A model generated the notes under the pieces. The model saw only the letters and a list, made by a program, of their open reading frames with translations, ran no database searches and was not told the DNA's origin. Positions 22,968 to 30,974 of a stretch of 64,000 nucleotides of DNA are shown here, piece by piece. Every line of letters begins with the position of its first letter. Position 1 is the first letter of the stretch. The stretch is from assembly GCA_964594985.1 (NCBI GenBank), contig CAZQNQ010000005.1, positions 219,787-283,786 on the forward strand, given 5' to 3'. This DNA is from JADLHS01 sp964594985 (GTDB lineage Bacteria > Verrucomicrobiota > Verrucomicrobiia > Limisphaerales > JADLHS01). A program made the position numbers and the translations under genes.

Positions 22968-24254
22968 ATGAGTCGGAAATCATCCAGATCAAAATCCACG
23001 TCCGTCATGGCGTTGGGCGTCGGGTCGTTCGCTTACAGCGTCGCGCAAACGCTGAAGGAAAACGGCGCGGACGTCTGCACCTATCTCACGCGCGACTACG
23101 GCCATTTTCCGCCGTCGCTCGCCGGGCCGACGTTTCTGCGTGAATCGCATCCGAGTCCCGTGCCGATCCTCAAGGAGCGCGGCGTGAAACTCATCGTGCC
23201 GCAGTCCATTGACTGGGCGCAACAATCGTGGGCTGCGGACCTGTTGAAATCCGGCGTGGGCATCCTTAGCCCGACCGGCGAAGCCATGCGCATCGAACGC
23301 GAACGTGATTTTGCCCGGGAGTTGTGCGCCAAGTACAAGATTCCGTTCCCCAAATCCTTCGTCGCCTCGAACCGGCTCGAAGCCGAACGCATTCTCAAGA
23401 AGCATCCGCACCCGTTCGTCATCAAGAACCCGCTCTGTTCGCCGACGAGTCCGGTCCATACGATTCTGTGCGAGTCCGTGGCCGACACGCGTTCGTGGCT
23501 ACGCCATGTGAATTACGCCGAAGGCGTGTTTCTTCAGGAGTTTGCCGGTCGCGCCGAAGCGGGGCATATCGCGTTGGTCAGCGGCGGGGAGATTTATTCG
23601 CTGGTCACCAATCAGGAATACAAGCGCGCCTTCAACGGCAACATGGGCATCGTCGCCGGTGCGCCACTGGGCGGCCTGGTTGAGCGCGATCCGAACGACA
23701 AATACGGCCTCGCGCGGGAGCTGATTCATCCGCTGTTGCCGTGGTTGCGCGCGGTGAAGTTCAATGGCCCGCTGCAAGTCACCGCCGTCAAACGTCGTAC
23801 GGGCTGGTGCGTCATCGAATACAATATCCGCATCGGCGTCACCTCCGGCGCGATGATTCTGCGCCTGTTGGAAAACCCGCTTGAAACCCTGCTGGCCACG
23901 ACGCGGAACAAAAAGCTGTCGCCGCGTTGGCGCGCGGGGCGCAACTTCGGTTGCTCGCTCACGCTGGCGGGCTACGGCTATCCGTTCACGCAGGTCAAAG
24001 CCCCGCCGTTGCCGGTGGACATCACGGCGCCGTTCGATCACGCGGACTGCGATGTCTGGTGGAACGAAGCGGCGCGTGACGCGGAGGGGCAATTCATCGC
24101 CACCGGCCATCGCATCGCGGATGTGATCGGTTTTGGAGTGGACGTGGAAACCGCAATCGCGAAAGCTTACGCCAACATCCGGCGCTTGCGCAGCCCGGGC
24201 AGTTATTACCGGACGGACGTGGGGCAAAGCCTCTGGCCGCCGGGGAATGAATGA
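22968..24254 (+). CDS. ATP-grasp protein, PurD/GARS-like
   Basis: A 428-residue protein with the layout of phosphoribosylamine-glycine ligase: an N-terminal Rossmann-like segment (VMALGVGSFAYSVAQTLKENGADV), an ATP-grasp domain (SKNYKIPFPKSF-like region, HPFVIKNP with the ATP Lys, VFLQEFAGRAEAG, VIEYNIRIG) and a C-terminal subdomain. It lacks the usual PurD start GxGGREHA, so it may not be purine PurD and could ligate another amino group. It is followed by alanine racemase and an arginyl-transferase-like gene, suggesting amino-acid or peptide-bond chemistry. ATG 22968 is chosen; earlier codons do not look coding. Confidence 0.72.
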   Translation: MSRKSSRSKSTSVMALGVGSFAYSVAQTLKENGADVCTYLTRDYGHFPPSLAGPTFLRESHPSPVPILKERGVKLIVPQSIDWAQQSWAADLLKSGVGILSPTGEAMRIERERDFARELCAKYKIPFPKSFVASNRLEAERILKKHPHPFVIKNPLCSPTSPVHTILCESVADTRSWLRHVNYAEGVFLQEFAGRAEAGHIALVSGGEIYSLVTNQEYKRAFNGNMGIVAGAPLGGLVERDPNDKYGLARELIHPLLPWLRAVKFNGPLQVTAVKRRTGWCVIEYNIRIGVTSGAMILRLLENPLETLLATTRNKKLSPRWRAGRNFGCSLTLAGYGYPFTQVKAPPLPVDITAPFDHADCDVWWNEAARDAEGQFIATGHRIADVIGFGVDVETAIAKAYANIRRLRSPGSYYRTDVGQSLWPPGNE

Positions 24255-24287
24255 CGAACGCTGAATGAAAATTTCGCCCAGCCAAAC

Positions 24288-24388
24288 AGCGGTGCTAAAG
24301 CCACCGCTGTCCAGATGCTTCGCGCGGTACGATCGCAGCGTGGCGGTCGCGAAGCGTCTGGACTGCGGCGTGTTCACCGCCGCTTTTT
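24288..24388. repeat. Triple hairpin ending in a terminator-like stem
   Basis: Three stems lie in a row: AGCGGTG/CACCGCT (24288-24308), a 16-base arm pair 24309-24324 with 24348-24363 (one mismatch), and GCGGCG/CGCCGC (24365-24383) followed by TTTTT. The last may terminate the ATP-grasp transcript. The whole element looks like a dispersed repeat. Alanine racemase starts 26 bases later. Confidence 0.75.
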
Positions 24389-24413
24389 CCCTCGCGTGCC
24401 CGGGGGTTGCCCA

Positions 24414-25652
24414 ATGAACCCGACTTCCGACGAGCTGATAGCCAAAGAAACGACGACGTGGACAGGCGACACGTCATCGCCGTTCGTCTTCCCGTTTCAC
24501 ATCGGCAACGGTCGGCCGCCACGTCCGGCGTGGATCGAACTCGATCTCGCCCGCTGGCGGCGCAACTTCCAACTCATCCGCGCGGACCTGCCGCCCGGAC
24601 TGGGGATGCTCTCCGTCGTGAAGGATGAAGCCTACGGTCACGGCTTGTTGCCTGCCGCGCGTATCGCGACTGAGAGCGGCGTGAAATTCCTCGCGGTCTC
24701 GACGGTGGAGGAAGGCGTGAAGCTGCGCGATGGCGGCATTCGCGAGCGCATCCTGATTCTGGGCGACCGACAGGAAGCCGAGTTGCCGTGGTGCGTGGCG
24801 CATGATCTGACTTGTTGCGTCAGCGAACCGCACGGCATCACGCGATTGGCCCGGCTCACGCAGCAGACAGGCAAACGCATCGCCGTGCATCTCAAGATCA
24901 ACACCGGTATGAACCGTTACGGCGTGCGTTGGAATGAGGTCGCCGCGACGGCTGAAAAGATCGTCGCCGAGAAATCCCTCTGGCTCGAAGGCGCGCTGAG
25001 TCACTTCGCCCAATCGGACGAACTCGATAAAACTTTTGCCCTGCTCCAGCTTTCGCGCTTCAACGAGGCGTTGCAGGCGCTGGCGGCGCGCAACATTCCG
25101 GTGACGGTGCGCCACCTCTGCAACAGCGGCGGTTTCCTGGATCTGCCGTCCGCACACTTCGACCTGGTGCGCCTGGGGATTTTGCCGTTGGGCGTTTTCC
25201 CATCGTCGGTCTGCCGGCGTATTCCCGGCGTCGAAGCCGTGATGAGCGTCAAGGCGCGGATTGCTTCCATCCAGAAGCTTCAGCCCGGCGATCACGTCGG
25301 CTACGGGATGCGTTATACCGCGAACGAGAATCGCCGCATCGCGGTTTTACCCATCGGCTACGGCGACGGCTTTCCCCGCGTGCGGAATCTCGGGTGCGCG
25401 CTCATCCACGGCCAACGCGCGCCGGTCGTTGGCGGCGTTTCGATGGATGCGCTCACGGTGGATATAACGGATATTCCCGCAGCGAAACTTTGGGACGTGG
25501 CGACACTCATGGGACGCGATGGTTCCGAGGAGATTTCCGTCCACGACATCGCCAAGCTCAAGAACTCCGCGAGTTACGACGTGTTGTGCAGTTGGCGCGG
25601 GCGCTTGCCGCGGATTTACGTCAATGACGAAAGCAGCCGGCCGGCTGTATAG
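24414..25652 (+). CDS. alr: Alanine racemase
   Basis: PLP enzyme interconverting L- and D-alanine for peptidoglycan. From ATG 24414 the protein has 412 residues: WIELDLARWRRNFQL, the PLP lysine motif SVVKDEAYGHG (K70; the usual form is VVKANAYGHG), KINTGMNRYGV, HLCNSG, the catalytic-tyrosine block HVGYGMRY (Y297) and PIGYGDGFPR. An N-terminal extension of about 35 residues precedes the barrel. Upstream in-frame sequence comes from the hairpin repeat and is unlikely to be translated. Cytoplasmic. Confidence 0.93.
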   Translation: MNPTSDELIAKETTTWTGDTSSPFVFPFHIGNGRPPRPAWIELDLARWRRNFQLIRADLPPGLGMLSVVKDEAYGHGLLPAARIATESGVKFLAVSTVEEGVKLRDGGIRERILILGDRQEAELPWCVAHDLTCCVSEPHGITRLARLTQQTGKRIAVHLKINTGMNRYGVRWNEVAATAEKIVAEKSLWLEGALSHFAQSDELDKTFALLQLSRFNEALQALAARNIPVTVRHLCNSGGFLDLPSAHFDLVRLGILPLGVFPSSVCRRIPGVEAVMSVKARIASIQKLQPGDHVGYGMRYTANENRRIAVLPIGYGDGFPRVRNLGCALIHGQRAPVVGGVSMDALTVDITDIPAAKLWDVATLMGRDGSEEISVHDIAKLKNSASYDVLCSWRGRLPRIYVNDESSRPAV

Positions 25653-25692
25653 GGCTGCCGAGAATTACGTGAGGTTGATTGTGCAATTTGGG

Positions 25693-25779
25693 GAAACATC
25701 CAACATCCAACTTTCAACATCGAACATCCAATGGGCAGACTTCGGCGTTGGATGTTGGATGTTGGATGTTGGATGTTTC
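25693..25779. repeat. ATCCAAC-type inverted repeat
   Basis: Left arm 25693-25731 (GAAACATCCAACATCCAAC and variants) and right arm 25748-25779 (tandem TTGGATG units ending GTTTC) flank a 16-base loop. It belongs to the same family as the repeat at 16952 and sits 14 bases before the next gene's start codon. Confidence 0.92.
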
Positions 25780-25793
25780 TTTATTCCGGCCGC

Positions 25794-26591
25794 ATGAAGC
25801 TCCTCTTTTCCGAAGCGCGACCGGACTACGGCCACTACATTTTTCCCTACGCCATCTGGGCGTTTCCGGAGCCGGGTGAAACTCCCGCCGACCTGTTCAA
25901 CGCGGGCTTTCTGCCGTCATCGCGCCAGTTGGATCGCTTCTATCTCTGCCGCCATATCCGCTTGGCGCTGGGGAAATTCGCGCCGTCCTCGGAGAACCGC
26001 CGCATCCTGCGCAAAGGTGAAGGCATCACGGTGACACTCGTGCCGCGCGCGGAATTTGAATTCACTCCCGCGCGCCGGGAATTCTGCAAGCGCTACACCG
26101 ACGCGAAGTTTGGCGCGAACGGCATGAGCTATGAACGGCTGGATTCGCTGTTCAACTCGCCGGTGACAACGCATGTGCTGTTGTTCACCGAAGCCGCAAC
26201 CGGTGCGGAGATCGGCATTGCTACGCTTTACGTCGAAGGTGATCGCCTGGCGTTTTACTACTACGCCTTTTACGATCTGGCCCACGCCAATCGCAGCCTC
26301 GGTCTGTTCATGATGACGACCGCGGCCAGACTTTTCGCTGAACGGGGCTGTGGCCATCTCTATCTCGGTTCGTGCTACGCGGAGCGCGCGCTCTACAAGA
26401 CGCAGTTTGCCGGGTTTGAGTTCTTCAATGGCTGCCGCTGGTCGGAAAACCTGGAGGAATTGAAATTTATCCTAAAGCGCCAGCAGCAATCCGAGTTGAA
26501 GCAGCATCTGCTGGAGGATGAAGCCTATCGCGCCGCTTTTCTGGGCGACGATGTGCCAATGCTTGCCATCCAGAGCCTGTTTCGCCGGTAA
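25794..26591 (+). CDS. Arginyl-tRNA--protein transferase-like GNAT protein
   Basis: A 265-residue protein similar to the bacterial arginine-tRNA-protein transferase (Ate1/Bpt) family: FSEARPDYGHYIFPYAIW, AGFLPSSRQLDRFYLCRHIR, SSENRRILRK, then a GNAT-fold core THVLLFTEA, YYYAFYDLAHANRSLGLFMM and LYLGSCYAERALYKTQFAGFEFFNG. These enzymes add Arg or Leu to protein N-termini from charged tRNA; this subfamily is uncharacterised as far as I know. It starts at ATG 25794, immediately after a hairpin repeat that supplies its 5' leader. Confidence 0.75.
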   Translation: MKLLFSEARPDYGHYIFPYAIWAFPEPGETPADLFNAGFLPSSRQLDRFYLCRHIRLALGKFAPSSENRRILRKGEGITVTLVPRAEFEFTPARREFCKRYTDAKFGANGMSYERLDSLFNSPVTTHVLLFTEAATGAEIGIATLYVEGDRLAFYYYAFYDLAHANRSLGLFMMTTAARLFAERGCGHLYLGSCYAERALYKTQFAGFEFFNGCRWSENLEELKFILKRQQQSELKQHLLEDEAYRAAFLGDDVPMLAIQSLFRR

Positions 26592-26896
26592 GACGGTCCT
26601 GCGGAAAGGGAGGGTGGAAAGCGGTTCTGGTGCAGGCCTGGTCCGGTCACCCGCCCAAACTTCAAAAAATATGCGTTGGTTTTTTTTGTGCTGCTTGGCA
26701 GCATACGGCGCAAATTGACTATTCCGCCCCGGCTGCGCCACTGCCAGACGGGTTTGAATGGCCGAACGGTATTCGCTCAAAGGCTGGATACACGACCCCG
26801 TAGAAAAAGGGAGCGCCGGGATTTTCTGCGTTTGGGGACGGGTGGCCGACGGAGGGATACGCGCAGAGCAAACCGACCGAAGTAGGAATTATTGCG
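26592..26896. other. Intergenic region before the autotransporter
   Basis: 305 bases without a supported gene. It contains a run of T (GGTTTTTTTTGTG near 26680) and a TTGACT near 26716 but no convincing -10 at a proper distance. The autotransporter promoter is expected here; I cannot place it. Confidence 0.5.
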
Positions 26897-29800
26897 ATGA
26901 AACACGAATTGACGCAGGAACCGAGCACTGGGACTAAAACGGTTTATCACCGCGCGGGGCGTTGGCTGGCGCTGGCACTTGCGAGCCTCGGTGTTGGCGG
27001 AGCGGTGCCGTCCGGCTTGGCGCAAACTGCGTGGAATGGAAATGCGAGCACGGATTGGTTTGATGCCGGCAACTGGTCGGCAGGCGTGCCGACGGCTGGA
27101 GACACAGCCAATATCAATTCCGCGACGGCTAACGCCATCGTGCAAGGAGGTTCCGCTGTGGCCAATCGGGTGGATATCAATTCAGGCAAATTGCTCGTCG
27201 GTAATTTTTCGAGCGGCGTCCTTAATGTGGAAGGCCGGGTTTTTATCGGTCCATCCGGGGCGCTCCAATTGAATAATGGCAGTACTTTGTCGCTTAACAG
27301 TCTTGAAATCAGCATTGGCGGCACCTACTTGGACACTGCTGATGACCAGTTGGTTCTCACTGGCAGCAACCCCGGCATGGCCATCGCCTCAGGCGCTACA
27401 ACCATTAATAGCTTGATCAGTGGCACAAACGGTTTGGCCAAGACGGGGGTTGGCACACTTATTCTGGCGAATGACAACATTTACACCGGTGGCACCACCA
27501 TCAGCCAGGGAACGATACAAGTCGGCACCGGCGGGACGAGTGGTTCGTTGGGTTTTGGCGATGTCACCAACAACGGCACTTTGTCCTTCAATCGCAGCGA
27601 TGAAATCACGTTTACGAATGCCATTTCGGGAGCCGGCATCGTGCGTCAAGCGGGTGGCGGTAAACTCATCCTGACGGCGGACAACACTTATTCCGGCGGC
27701 ACCGCCATCAACGGCGGCACGGTGCAGGTCGGCGATGGGGGCGCGACCGGTTCGCTCGGCAGCGGCAACATCACCAACAACAGTGTTCTGGCCTACAACC
27801 TTGGCGTTGATGTCACTGTGGCAAACAACATCTCCGGCGCCGGCAGTTTCCAGCAGATCGGCACCAATACGATCACGTTCACCGGCACCAACACCTACAC
27901 CGGCACCACCACCATCAGCAGCAACGGCGCAATCCGTGTCGGCGATGGAGGCACGACGGGCACGATTGGTTCGGGGGCTATCATCAACGATGGCGGGCTG
28001 GTTTTTGATCGCAGCGATACGCTCACGGTAAGCGGTGGCATCAGCGGCAGCGGCAATGTCACCAACGTCGGTGGCACCACCATTCTCACCGGAGCCGGTT
28101 CCTACAGTGGTTTGACGGTTATTGAGGCGGGCACGCTACAGATCGGCAACGGCGGCAACACCGGTTCAATCGGCACAAACGAGGTCATCAACAACGGCAT
28201 GCTGGCGTTCAATCGCACCAACAATTTGACCATCGCCAATCGCATCAGCGGCACGGGTGGACTGACGCACGCCGGCAGCGGCGCGTTGACCTTGTCCGGC
28301 ACGAATACTTACAGCGGCGGCACGACGGTGGATGGCGGCGGCACGCTGGCGTTGGTGAACGCGGAAGCGCTCGGCAGCGGCGACTTCAACCTTGCGAACG
28401 GAAAATTTCAGGCGTCCTCGCAGCTCTCCACCGGTTTGGTGATCAATGTCGGCGGCAATTACCTGCAAGGCACAGACGGCACGCTGGAACTGGGCGTCGG
28501 CGGCGGCAACGCGGCTTCGAATCAGTTCGATCAAATCAAGATCGCTGGCAGCGCCACGCTGGACGGCACGCTGCATGTGACTTCGTTCGGCAACTATCGG
28601 GCGACACACGGTGACCAGATTGATTTACTTGTCGCTACCGGTGGCATCACCGGGACCTTTAGCACCTTCACCAATGACATTGAGCGCAGCGTGTTGTTGA
28701 CCGAGAAACTTACCTATGACTCCGACAGGGTCTGGCTCGGTTGGGATCACATGTCGTTCGTGTCGTTCCTGTCGTCTTCCAACGTGACACTCACGGCGAA
28801 TCAGCAGGCCGTCGCCGTCAGCCTGGACACGATCCTTACTTCGACTGCCACCAACGATGTCGCGCTCATCAATCACCTCGATTACCTCGTTGCCCCGACC
28901 AACTCGCTGTCCGCAGCGCTGCCCGAGGCGTTCGATCAGATCGCGCCCGAGGAATTGACCGCCATGATTGTCGCATCGTTCTCCGCGATGGACGCGCAGG
29001 GGAATCAGTTCTTGAAGCGCGTCGGCGATCTGCAATCGAATTACCGGCGGCTGTATCAAAACACTTTGGGGCGGAAAACGACCACCAAGGCAGCCTTTGA
29101 AGCCTACGTGAACAAGCCGTGGGACCTCTATTTTGAGTTGCCGGTCAATTCCGCCAGCGTGGCCGGCGACGCCAACGCGGGCGGCTATGATCTGTCGAGC
29201 GGTGGGTTTTCTGTCGGGGCGGACGGGTGGCTGGGCGAAAACCTGATCGTGGGCGGCGGGATCAATTATCTCCAGACCAGCGCCGATCTGGACCACGGCG
29301 GTTCGGTGGACGTGGATACGCTCAGCGCGCAGGTCTATGCGACCTGGTTCAACGCGAGCGGGCTGCACTTTGAAGGCATGATTGGCGCGGGAATTAATTC
29401 CTACGACACCGCGCGCCAGGCCGTGGGCGGCGTGGCTTCGGGCAGCACGGACGGGCTCAGTTTCACGACTTTGTTTGGCGGCGGCTACAACTGGGAGAAC
29501 GGCCCGTGGCAGTTCGGTCCGAGTCTCGAATTTCAATACATGAATGCCAGCATTGATGAATTCACCGAAAGCGGTTCGCTCTCGCCGCTGCGCATTGCGT
29601 CGCAAAGCGAGGACGCCGCGCACTCACAACTCGGGTTCAACGTGCGTTACCGGCATCAGGTTGCGGATTCGTGGACGGTCATCATGCCGGAATTCTCTCT
29701 CGCGTGGCGGCACGACTTCTTCGACAACGCCATCGCGCTCGACTCACAATTTGCCAGCGGTGCCGGCAGCAACTTCACCGTGACCGGTCCCGAGCTGGGT

Positions 29801-29941
29801 AGTGAAAGTGTCATCATCGGTCTGGGTTGCTCCGTGCAATGGAAGCCGGAACTCAACACCTACCTGAATCTCACCCTGCAACGCGGCCGCGACGGCTACG
29901 ACTCGCAGTTCCTGAACCTCGGGCTGCGGTATAGTTTTTGA
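26897..29941 (+). CDS. Autotransporter with passenger repeats
   Basis: A 1014-residue type V secreted protein. An extended signal peptide (to about residue 43, ending LAQTAWNG) is followed by a beta-helix passenger with at least five copies of the passenger-associated repeat, each close to L-T-G-x-N-T-Y-x-G-x-T-x-I plus IxxGTxQVGxGGxTGSxGSG. The C-terminal 280 residues (from about 740) form an autotransporter beta-barrel ending GLRYSF, with the terminal Phe needed for outer-membrane insertion. The function of the passenger is unknown; an adhesin-type surface role is usual for the family. The gene stands alone. Confidence 0.93.
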   Translation: MKHELTQEPSTGTKTVYHRAGRWLALALASLGVGGAVPSGLAQTAWNGNASTDWFDAGNWSAGVPTAGDTANINSATANAIVQGGSAVANRVDINSGKLLVGNFSSGVLNVEGRVFIGPSGALQLNNGSTLSLNSLEISIGGTYLDTADDQLVLTGSNPGMAIASGATTINSLISGTNGLAKTGVGTLILANDNIYTGGTTISQGTIQVGTGGTSGSLGFGDVTNNGTLSFNRSDEITFTNAISGAGIVRQAGGGKLILTADNTYSGGTAINGGTVQVGDGGATGSLGSGNITNNSVLAYNLGVDVTVANNISGAGSFQQIGTNTITFTGTNTYTGTTTISSNGAIRVGDGGTTGTIGSGAIINDGGLVFDRSDTLTVSGGISGSGNVTNVGGTTILTGAGSYSGLTVIEAGTLQIGNGGNTGSIGTNEVINNGMLAFNRTNNLTIANRISGTGGLTHAGSGALTLSGTNTYSGGTTVDGGGTLALVNAEALGSGDFNLANGKFQASSQLSTGLVINVGGNYLQGTDGTLELGVGGGNAASNQFDQIKIAGSATLDGTLHVTSFGNYRATHGDQIDLLVATGGITGTFSTFTNDIERSVLLTEKLTYDSDRVWLGWDHMSFVSFLSSSNVTLTANQQAVAVSLDTILTSTATNDVALINHLDYLVAPTNSLSAALPEAFDQIAPEELTAMIVASFSAMDAQGNQFLKRVGDLQSNYRRLYQNTLGRKTTTKAAFEAYVNKPWDLYFELPVNSASVAGDANAGGYDLSSGGFSVGADGWLGENLIVGGGINYLQTSADLDHGGSVDVDTLSAQVYATWFNASGLHFEGMIGAGINSYDTARQAVGGVASGSTDGLSFTTLFGGGYNWENGPWQFGPSLEFQYMNASIDEFTESGSLSPLRIASQSEDAAHSQLGFNVRYRHQVADSWTVIMPEFSLAWRHDFFDNAIALDSQFASGAGSNFTVTGPELGSESVIIGLGCSVQWKPELNTYLNLTLQRGRDGYDSQFLNLGLRYSF

Positions 29942-29950
29942 GCCTTGGTA

Positions 29951-30073
29951 GCAGCCGAGGTAACGAGGCTCAAACAAGAGTCAGAGCCTCCTCACGTCGG
30001 CTGCTACAAGTTCAAAATGGCTCGGCTGGCGCTGGAGGAATTTTCCGTGGCCGGGTTTGCCAACGAATTTGCC
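29951..30073. repeat. Direct repeat DR1 with 3'-end relic of hydantoinase
   Basis: An imperfect hairpin (29951-30007; arms GCAGCCGAGGTAACGAGGCT and its near complement) continues into about 65 bases that copy the 3' end of the dihydropyrimidinase gene at 30912. On the minus strand it encodes FVGKPGHGKFLQRQPSHF, identical to the true C-terminus, but a 1-base deletion removes the stop codon and the frame reads on to ELVAADVRRL. It is therefore a pseudogene fragment. Confidence 0.9.
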
Positions 30074-30122
30074 ATCGTGCCCGGCAACGGTCTGTAATCT
30101 GATTTCAGTTGCATCCTCGTCA

Positions 30123-30749
30123 TCAACCTTCCGGCGTGTCCAGCAAGTCTTGCAACCGGGCCACCAATTCCGCTGGCAAACGCCCGATCCAACTGGCATC
30201 CACCAGCCCGACCTCAATCAAGTCGCGCAGGTGAGTCCGGTCTTTGTCACGAAACGCAGTGAGTTTCATCCGCACGAGCGCGTCCAACGTCACGAGGCGG
30301 AAGGTTTCCGTGGCTTCGGACTCGGTCACGTCCGGTGAGGGGGCGATTGAGTCTGCTTTTACTTTTTCAGCGGCAAAGACGACGTGGACAGCGTCGCGCG
30401 CCTTTGCGTCCGGGCCGTCCAGAAACATATCGAGGCTTTTGGCATGGCGATGGATGAATCCTGCCCGGGCCATCGCCGCAATGGCTGCCGGGAGATCGGC
30501 GCGTCGCAAAAGAATATCCACGTCCTGGGTGTTGCGCACCGCCGCTTCATCCACGCGCGAAACCCACGCGGCGACCGCGTTTCCGCCGGCCAGCGCGTAG
30601 GGCACTCCCGCCGCTTCGAGAGCGGCGACGGTCCGGCGTAATCGTTCGCGTACTTTTTCCACGGCTCGAATCATCCTTTCCCAAGAAACGTTGCCCACCA
30701 ACGCGGATTCGGTTGGGCGCGCTTTCCCGCTGCTGGCGGCGGCTTGCAT
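30123..30749 (-). CDS. Nucleotidyltransferase-fold protein
   Basis: A 208-residue protein with the minimal nucleotidyltransferase signature: PYALAGGNAVAAWV (GG motif near 56-57) followed 15-20 residues later by NTQDVDILLRR (D-x-D near 77-79), then helix-rich sequence with ALVRMKLTAFRDKDRTHLRDLIEVG typical of AbiEii-like and MNT-type nucleotidyltransferases. Such proteins can be toxins, RNA-modifying enzymes or antibiotic-resistance enzymes. No HEPN or antitoxin partner is adjacent. It lies between direct repeats DR1 and DR2, both containing the end of the dihydropyrimidinase gene, so it was probably acquired. Confidence 0.75.
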   Translation of the reverse strand: MQAAASSGKARPTESALVGNVSWERMIRAVEKVRERLRRTVAALEAAGVPYALAGGNAVAAWVSRVDEAAVRNTQDVDILLRRADLPAAIAAMARAGFIHRHAKSLDMFLDGPDAKARDAVHVVFAAEKVKADSIAPSPDVTESEATETFRLVTLDALVRMKLTAFRDKDRTHLRDLIEVGLVDASWIGRLPAELVARLQDLLDTPEG

Positions 30750-30821
30750 GACGGAAACATTATCATAGCCCGTCGGTTCGCCAAGACCGGAAAATTTCCA
30801 CCAGTTGACTCAGAACTCGTG

Positions 30822-30974
30822 GCAGCCGAGGTAACGAGGCTCAAACTAGGAACGGAAACGGTTCAGAGCCTCCTCACGTCGGCTGCTACGAGTACGTCGG
30901 CTGCTACGAGTTCAAAAATGACTCGGCTGGCGCTGAAGGAATTTCCCGTGGCCGGGTTTGCCGACGAATTTGCC
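30822..30974. repeat. Direct repeat DR2 with authentic hydantoinase 3' end
   Basis: Same organisation as DR1: GCAGCCGAGGTAACGAGGCT, spacer, GAGCCTCCTCACGTCGGCTG, then the last 20 codons of the dihydropyrimidinase gene. It has an internal 18-base tandem duplication (TACGAGTACGTCGGCTGC around 30890-30907). Similarity to DR1 stops at the same point (30974 versus 30073). Confidence 0.9.

Noticed and set aside
26710..26745. TTGACT near 26716 as a sigma-70 promoter for the autotransporter
   Set aside because: No -10-like sequence at 16-18 bases; sequence there is GC-rich.
26830..26896. Possible cyclic-di-GMP riboswitch before the autotransporter (GAGCAAACCGACCGAAGTAGG)
   Set aside because: Only a short likeness; the conserved GCAAAGCC side and pairing stems are not found.
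29981..30217. A 78-codon minus-strand frame ending ADVRRL as a gene
   Set aside because: It is the duplicated dihydropyrimidinase end plus a hairpin arm running into the nucleotidyltransferase 3' region; a relic, not a gene.
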